Translations under genes and position numbers: made by a program
The notes under the pieces: model-generated
Database searches by the model: none
Told to the model about the DNA's origin: nothing
What the model saw: only the letters and a program-made list of their open reading frames with translations
Shown here: positions 5,689-8,518 of the stretch, piece by piece
Position numbering within the stretch: the stretch's first letter is position 1
How the letters are laid out: every line of letters begins with the position of its first letter
Assembly (NCBI GenBank): GCA_937917025.1
Contig: CALFSF010000030.1
Coordinates: forward strand, 1 to 8,518
DNA: 8,518 bases
Direction: 5' to 3'
Origin: an uncultured Paraburkholderia sp.
GTDB taxonomy: Bacteria; Pseudomonadota; Gammaproteobacteria; Burkholderiales; Burkholderiaceae

Positions 5689-6630
5689 CTAGCGCACGAT
5701 CTGGCTGGCTTCGTGGACAAGTTGCGCATAGAGCGCATGGCGTTCGCGCGCGATGCGGCCGTTGGCGACGGCTTCGAGGATCGCGCAGCCCGGCTCGTGC
5801 AGATGATGGCAGTTATAGAAGCGGCAATCCGCCAGCAACGGACGAAACTCCGGAAACGCGCGTTCGAGGCGCCCTTCGGTCAGGTGGTGCAGGCCGAATT
5901 CCTGGAAACCGGGCGAATCGGTGAGCGAGCCGCCTTCGGGCAATGGATAAAGACGCGTGTACGTGGTCGTATGGCGGCCGCTGTTCAGCGCGGTCGAGAT
6001 CTCCCGCGTCGCGACTTCCGCGTTCGGGACCAGAAGGTTCACGAGCGTCGATTTGCCCATGCCGGACTGCCCGAGCAGAAGCGTCGAATGGCCGCTCAGA
6101 TGTTCGCCGAGTGCCGCGCGGGCCTCGTCGGGGCGCGTCCTGATCGACACTTCCACGACCGGATACCCGAGTTCGCGATAGCGTGCGAGCCGGTTGCGCG
6201 CGCCCGGAAGCGCGGCCTCGACGTCGGTCTTGTTCAGCATGATGAGCGGCTTCAACTCGTTGGCTTCGGCCGCGACCAGCGCGCGGCCGAGCAGGTCCTC
6301 GCTGAAATGCGGCTCGGTGGCGAGCACGATCAGCAACTGGTCGAGGTTCGCCGCAAAAAGCTTCGACTTGTACTGGTCGGACCGGTAGAGGAGGTTGCGC
6401 CGCGCGTCGATGGCGACGATCACGCCCTGGTCGGCGGACGCCGCTTCGTACGTCACGCTGTCGCCGACGGCAACCTCGCTCTTCTTGCCGCGCGGAAAGC
6501 ATTGCAGCGGCGCGCCGCCGTCGTCGGGCACGACGAGGTAATGGCGGCCATGCGCCGCGACGACGAGACCGTGTACCTGCTTTTGCGCGCTGGCCGCGGC
6601 GCGGGCCGCTTTGGGCGAGCGGCCGCTCAT
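5689..6630 (-). CDS. rsgA: ribosome small subunit-dependent GTPase A
   Basis: This 313-residue circularly permuted GTPase joins late 30S assembly and releases when GTP is hydrolysed. An N-terminal OB-fold (about 18-85, QVHGLVVAAHGRHYLVV onward) comes first. The GTPase follows with its motifs in permuted order: G4 NKTD (133-136), G1 GQSGMGKS (187-194), a G2-region threonine in RHTTTYT (219-225) and G3 DSPG (238-241). The C-terminal zinc site is Cys269, Cys274, His276 and Cys282, the family's C-x4-C-x-H-x5-C pattern. Its ATG at 6630 overlaps the stop of the upstream M48 gene by four bases (ATGA), so its translation is probably coupled. The longer in-frame reading up to 6945 lies inside the M48 gene and is rejected. 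Placement near rimM, rpsP and rplS fits a ribosome-assembly neighbourhood. Confidence 0.97.
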   Translation of the reverse strand: MSGRSPKAARAAASAQKQVHGLVVAAHGRHYLVVPDDGGAPLQCFPRGKKSEVAVGDSVTYEAASADQGVIVAIDARRNLLYRSDQYKSKLFAANLDQLLIVLATEPHFSEDLLGRALVAAEANELKPLIMLNKTDVEAALPGARNRLARYRELGYPVVEVSIRTRPDEARAALGEHLSGHSTLLLGQSGMGKSTLVNLLVPNAEVATREISTALNSGRHTTTYTRLYPLPEGGSLTDSPGFQEFGLHHLTEGRLERAFPEFRPLLADCRFYNCHHLHEPGCAILEAVANGRIARERHALYAQLVHEASQIVR

Positions 6631-7886
6631 GCGTGCCGCAGCAGGCGGTCGATCCGCTGCGACGCCGGCGGATGCGAGTAATAGAACGCGGTGTAGAGCG
6701 GGTCGGGCGTGAGCGTCGACGCGTTGTCCTCGTACAGCTTGACGAGCGCGTTGACGAGGTCCTGGGCATCCGTCTGCGTGGCGGCGAACGCGTCGGCCTC
6801 GAACTCGTGCTTGCGCGAGCTGAGACTGCCGAGCGGCGTCACGAAGAACAGGAACACGGGCACGGCGAGGAAGAACAGCACGAGCGCAAGCCCGCTGTTG
6901 CCGCCCGTGAGCGACGGGCGCACGCCCAGCCCTTCGTAGAACCACACGCGCTGCGACAGCCAGCCGAGGAGCGCCAGCATCGCGAGGCTGATCGCGAACG
7001 TGACCGCCATCCGCTTGATCACGTGACGGCGCTTGAAGTGCCCCAGTTCATGCGCGAGCACCGCTTCGATCTCGTTGCCGGACAGGCGCGCGAGCAGCGT
7101 GTCGAAGAACACGATGCGCTTGGCCGCGCCGAAGCCCGTGAAATAAGCATTGCCGTGCGCCGAACGACGGCTGCCGTCCATCACGAAGAGACCCTTGGCG
7201 GCGAAGCCACAGCGCTTCATCAGCGCCTCGATGCGGCTTTTCAGCGCTTCGTCCTTCAGCGGCTCGAACTTGTTGAAGAGCGGGGCGATGAACGTCGGAT
7301 ACAGCACCAGCACGAGCATCTGGAACGCGACCCACACGATCCACGTCCACAGCCACCACAGGCTGCCCGCCTGGTTCATCAGCCACAGCACGACGAAGAG
7401 CAGCGGCAGACCGAACGCCGCGCCGAGCAACGCACCCTTGATACGGTCGACAAAGAAAATACGCCGGCTCATCCTGTTGAAGCCGAAACGGTCTTCGACC
7501 ACGAACTGACGGTAGTAGTCGAACGGCAGGTCGATCACGCTCGTGATCGCGACGACCGCCGCGACCAGCGCGATCTGGCCGCCGTAGCCGCGGCCGAGCC
7601 AGCCGGTGATGCCGAGATCGAGCGACTGCACGCCGCCCAGCAGCGTGAGCCCGATCAGCACCGCGGCGCTGACGACGATTTCCACCATCGTGAGGCGCGT
7701 GCGCTCGACGGTGTAATCGGCGGCGCGCTGGTGCGCCGGCAGCGGGATGGTCGTGGAGAACTGCGGCGGCACCTGATCACGGTGCGCCGCCACGAAGCGG
7801 GTTTGCCGCGACGCGAGCCAGAGTTTGGTTCCGACCATCGCCACGACGGCGATCACGAACAGAACGGTGAAGTACAGAGTAGGCAT
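6627..7886 (-). CDS. M48 family (Ste24/CAAX prenyl protease 1-like) membrane metalloprotease
   Basis: This 419-residue protein has about seven hydrophobic segments (near 4-24, 66-86, 104-120, 150-170, 176-197, 293-310, 333-350), as in Ste24. The zinc site is HELGH (279-283) with a third ligand in EFEADAFA (361-368), probably Glu361. Other family marks are EDRFGFNRMS (131-140), YPTFIAPLFNKFEPL (196-210), SAHGNAYFTGFG (242-253) and SHPP (404-407) near the C-terminus. Bacteria such as this do not prenylate proteins, so the likely role is cleavage of membrane or misfolded proteins at the inner membrane; the substrate is unknown. It is the first gene of a three-gene minus-strand operon and overlaps rsgA by four bases. 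A perfect TATAAT lies 28 bases upstream on its strand, but no classical ribosome binding site is seen. Confidence 0.95.
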   Translation of the reverse strand: MPTLYFTVLFVIAVVAMVGTKLWLASRQTRFVAAHRDQVPPQFSTTIPLPAHQRAADYTVERTRLTMVEIVVSAAVLIGLTLLGGVQSLDLGITGWLGRGYGGQIALVAAVVAITSVIDLPFDYYRQFVVEDRFGFNRMSRRIFFVDRIKGALLGAAFGLPLLFVVLWLMNQAGSLWWLWTWIVWVAFQMLVLVLYPTFIAPLFNKFEPLKDEALKSRIEALMKRCGFAAKGLFVMDGSRRSAHGNAYFTGFGAAKRIVFFDTLLARLSGNEIEAVLAHELGHFKRRHVIKRMAVTFAISLAMLALLGWLSQRVWFYEGLGVRPSLTGGNSGLALVLFFLAVPVFLFFVTPLGSLSSRKHEFEADAFAATQTDAQDLVNALVKLYEDNASTLTPDPLYTAFYYSHPPASQRIDRLLRHA

Positions 7887-7914
7887 CCGGGAGGTCCGTG
7901 GTATCTATGCGAGA

Positions 7915-7920
7915 ATTATA
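7915..7920 (-). promoter_or_regulatory. possible -10 element for the M48-rsgA operon
   Basis: On the minus strand this reads TATAAT, exactly the consensus, 28 bases before the M48 start codon. The -35 position falls in the GC hairpin at 7929-7944 and reads CCGCCA with 17-base spacing, a poor match. If it is a promoter it may need an activator. Confidence 0.4.
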
Positions 7921-7928
7921 TGTTTGTT

Positions 7929-7944
7929 CCCGCCGGCTGGCGGG
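7929..7944. repeat. perfect GC-rich inverted repeat between M48 and orn
   Basis: CCCGCC (7929-7934) and GGCGGG (7939-7944) form a 6-base perfect stem around GGCT. It lies in the 145-base divergent region, at the -35 position of the possible M48 promoter and upstream of orn. No T-run follows on either strand, so it is unlikely to be a terminator. It could be a regulator binding site or a structural element. Confidence 0.4.
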
Positions 7945-8031
7945 TTGTGCTTATACGAACTGTTTCAGCGGCGTTCGGGCGCGCCGTGCGCACGCAACGC
8001 CCACCGCCTGATAACAACCAAGGTTGCCTTC

Positions 8032-8518
8032 ATGACTGACACCCCCGACGCCGCTGGCCAGCCCCCGCTCGTTCGCAGCGACATGAATCTCATCTGGCTC
8101 GACATGGAAATGACGGGCCTCGAACCGGACACGGACCGCATCATCGAGATTGCTGTCGTCGTGACGAATTCGACGCTCGACAGGCTGGTCGAAGGTCCGG
8201 TGCTCGCCATTCATCAAAGCGACGAAACGCTCGCCAGAATGGATCAGTGGAACCAGAACACGCACGGCCGCTCGGGTCTGATCGACCGGGTGCGCGCGTC
8301 GACGGTCAGTGAAGCCGAAGCGGCCGAACAGATTCGCGCGTTCCTCGGCAATTACGTGCCGCCCGGCAAATCGCCGATGTGCGGCAACTCGATCTGCCAG
8401 GACCGCCGTTTCATGGCGCGCTGGATGCCGGACCTCGAGCGCTTTTTCCACTATCGCAACCTCGACGTCAGCACGCTGAAGGAACTGTGCCGCCGCTGGC
8501 AGCCGGCGATCTACAAGG
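8032..8518 (+). CDS. orn: oligoribonuclease, N-terminal part
   Basis: The reading frame from the ATG at 8032 stays open to the window edge, giving 162 codons. It is the DEDDh 3'-5' exonuclease Orn, which degrades 2-5 nucleotide RNAs, including pGpG from cyclic di-GMP breakdown, to mononucleotides. LIWLDMEMTGLEPDTDRIIE (20-39) carries the first two metal ligands Asp24 and Glu26. MCGNSICQDRRFMARWMP (116-133) carries the third acidic ligand, Asp124. NLDVSTLKELCRRWQP is the usual stretch before the last motif, whose His and Asp fall beyond the window. Compared with E. coli Orn the N-terminus is about 12 residues longer; Met18 is an alternative start. AAGG at 8020-8023, 8 bases before the ATG, supports 8032. 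It is divergent from the M48 operon. Confidence 0.97.
   Translation, partial: MTDTPDAAGQPPLVRSDMNLIWLDMEMTGLEPDTDRIIEIAVVVTNSTLDRLVEGPVLAIHQSDETLARMDQWNQNTHGRSGLIDRVRASTVSEAEAAEQIRAFLGNYVPPGKSPMCGNSICQDRRFMARWMPDLERFFHYRNLDVSTLKELCRRWQPAIYK

Noticed and set aside
5578..6681. A 367-codon open frame on the plus strand opposite rsgA
   Set aside because: The minus strand holds all RsgA GTPase and zinc motifs; this frame is a GC-driven shadow with no recognisable family.
6633..8039. A 468-codon open frame on the plus strand opposite the M48 gene
   Set aside because: It is rich in Arg, Glu, His and Gln without any recognisable domain. The minus strand encodes a full M48 protease with its zinc site. 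Long antisense frames like this are common in GC-rich coding DNA.
1..8518. A defence system, mobile element or CRISPR array
   Set aside because: All substantial frames are accounted for by conserved housekeeping or envelope genes. No transposase, integrase, direct repeat array or tRNA-like attachment site was seen.

Overview
The window is GC-rich bacterial chromosome, most likely from the Burkholderiaceae, in the Paraburkholderia/Caballeronia/Burkholderia group. This rests on the gene order rpsP-rimM-trmD-rplS, Nudix, AmpE/CbiB-like, DUF2007, rsgA, Ste24-type M48 protease and orn, and on protein details such as a RimM with a long N-terminal extension. The genus is an inference from remembered sequences and was not computed. 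I see no mobile element, integrase, tRNA, rRNA, CRISPR array or obvious foreign-composition island. No stretch longer than about 175 bases lacks a gene.

Layout: (1) 1-824, minus strand: the N-terminal part of an exported PQQ-type sugar (sorbosone) dehydrogenase family protein, cut by the window edge. (2) 825-997: divergent intergenic region with a strong sigma70-type promoter for the next operon. (3) 998-3416, plus strand: the classic rpsP-rimM-trmD-rplS operon (S16, 16S maturation factor, tRNA m1G37 methyltransferase, L19), closed by a strong intrinsic terminator at 3437-3463. (4) 3521-5255, plus strand: a CoA-pyrophosphatase-type Nudix hydrolase with a TTG start, then an integral membrane protein of the AmpE/CobD-CbiB superfamily, ended by a terminator at 5293-5321 that may work in both directions. 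(5) 5346-7886, minus strand: a compact operon read as M48 protease, then rsgA (4-base ATGA overlap), then a small DUF2007/zinc-ribbon protein. (6) 7887-8031: divergent intergenic region with a perfect GC-rich hairpin. (7) 8032-8518, plus strand: the N-terminal 162 codons of oligoribonuclease (orn), cut by the window edge.

The theme is translation and RNA housekeeping: ribosomal proteins S16 and L19, 30S maturation by RimM and RsgA, tRNA modification by TrmD and nano-RNA degradation by Orn. Envelope and quality-control functions sit beside it (M48 protease, AmpE-like protein, Nudix hydrolase, periplasmic dehydrogenase). I do not see a previously undescribed system. The least understood genes are the AmpE/CbiB-like membrane protein and the DUF2007/zinc-ribbon protein. 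The small nucleic-acid structures (a hairpin over the trmD stop codon, an inverted repeat before the AmpE-like gene, a hairpin between M48 and orn) are the other points worth checking.
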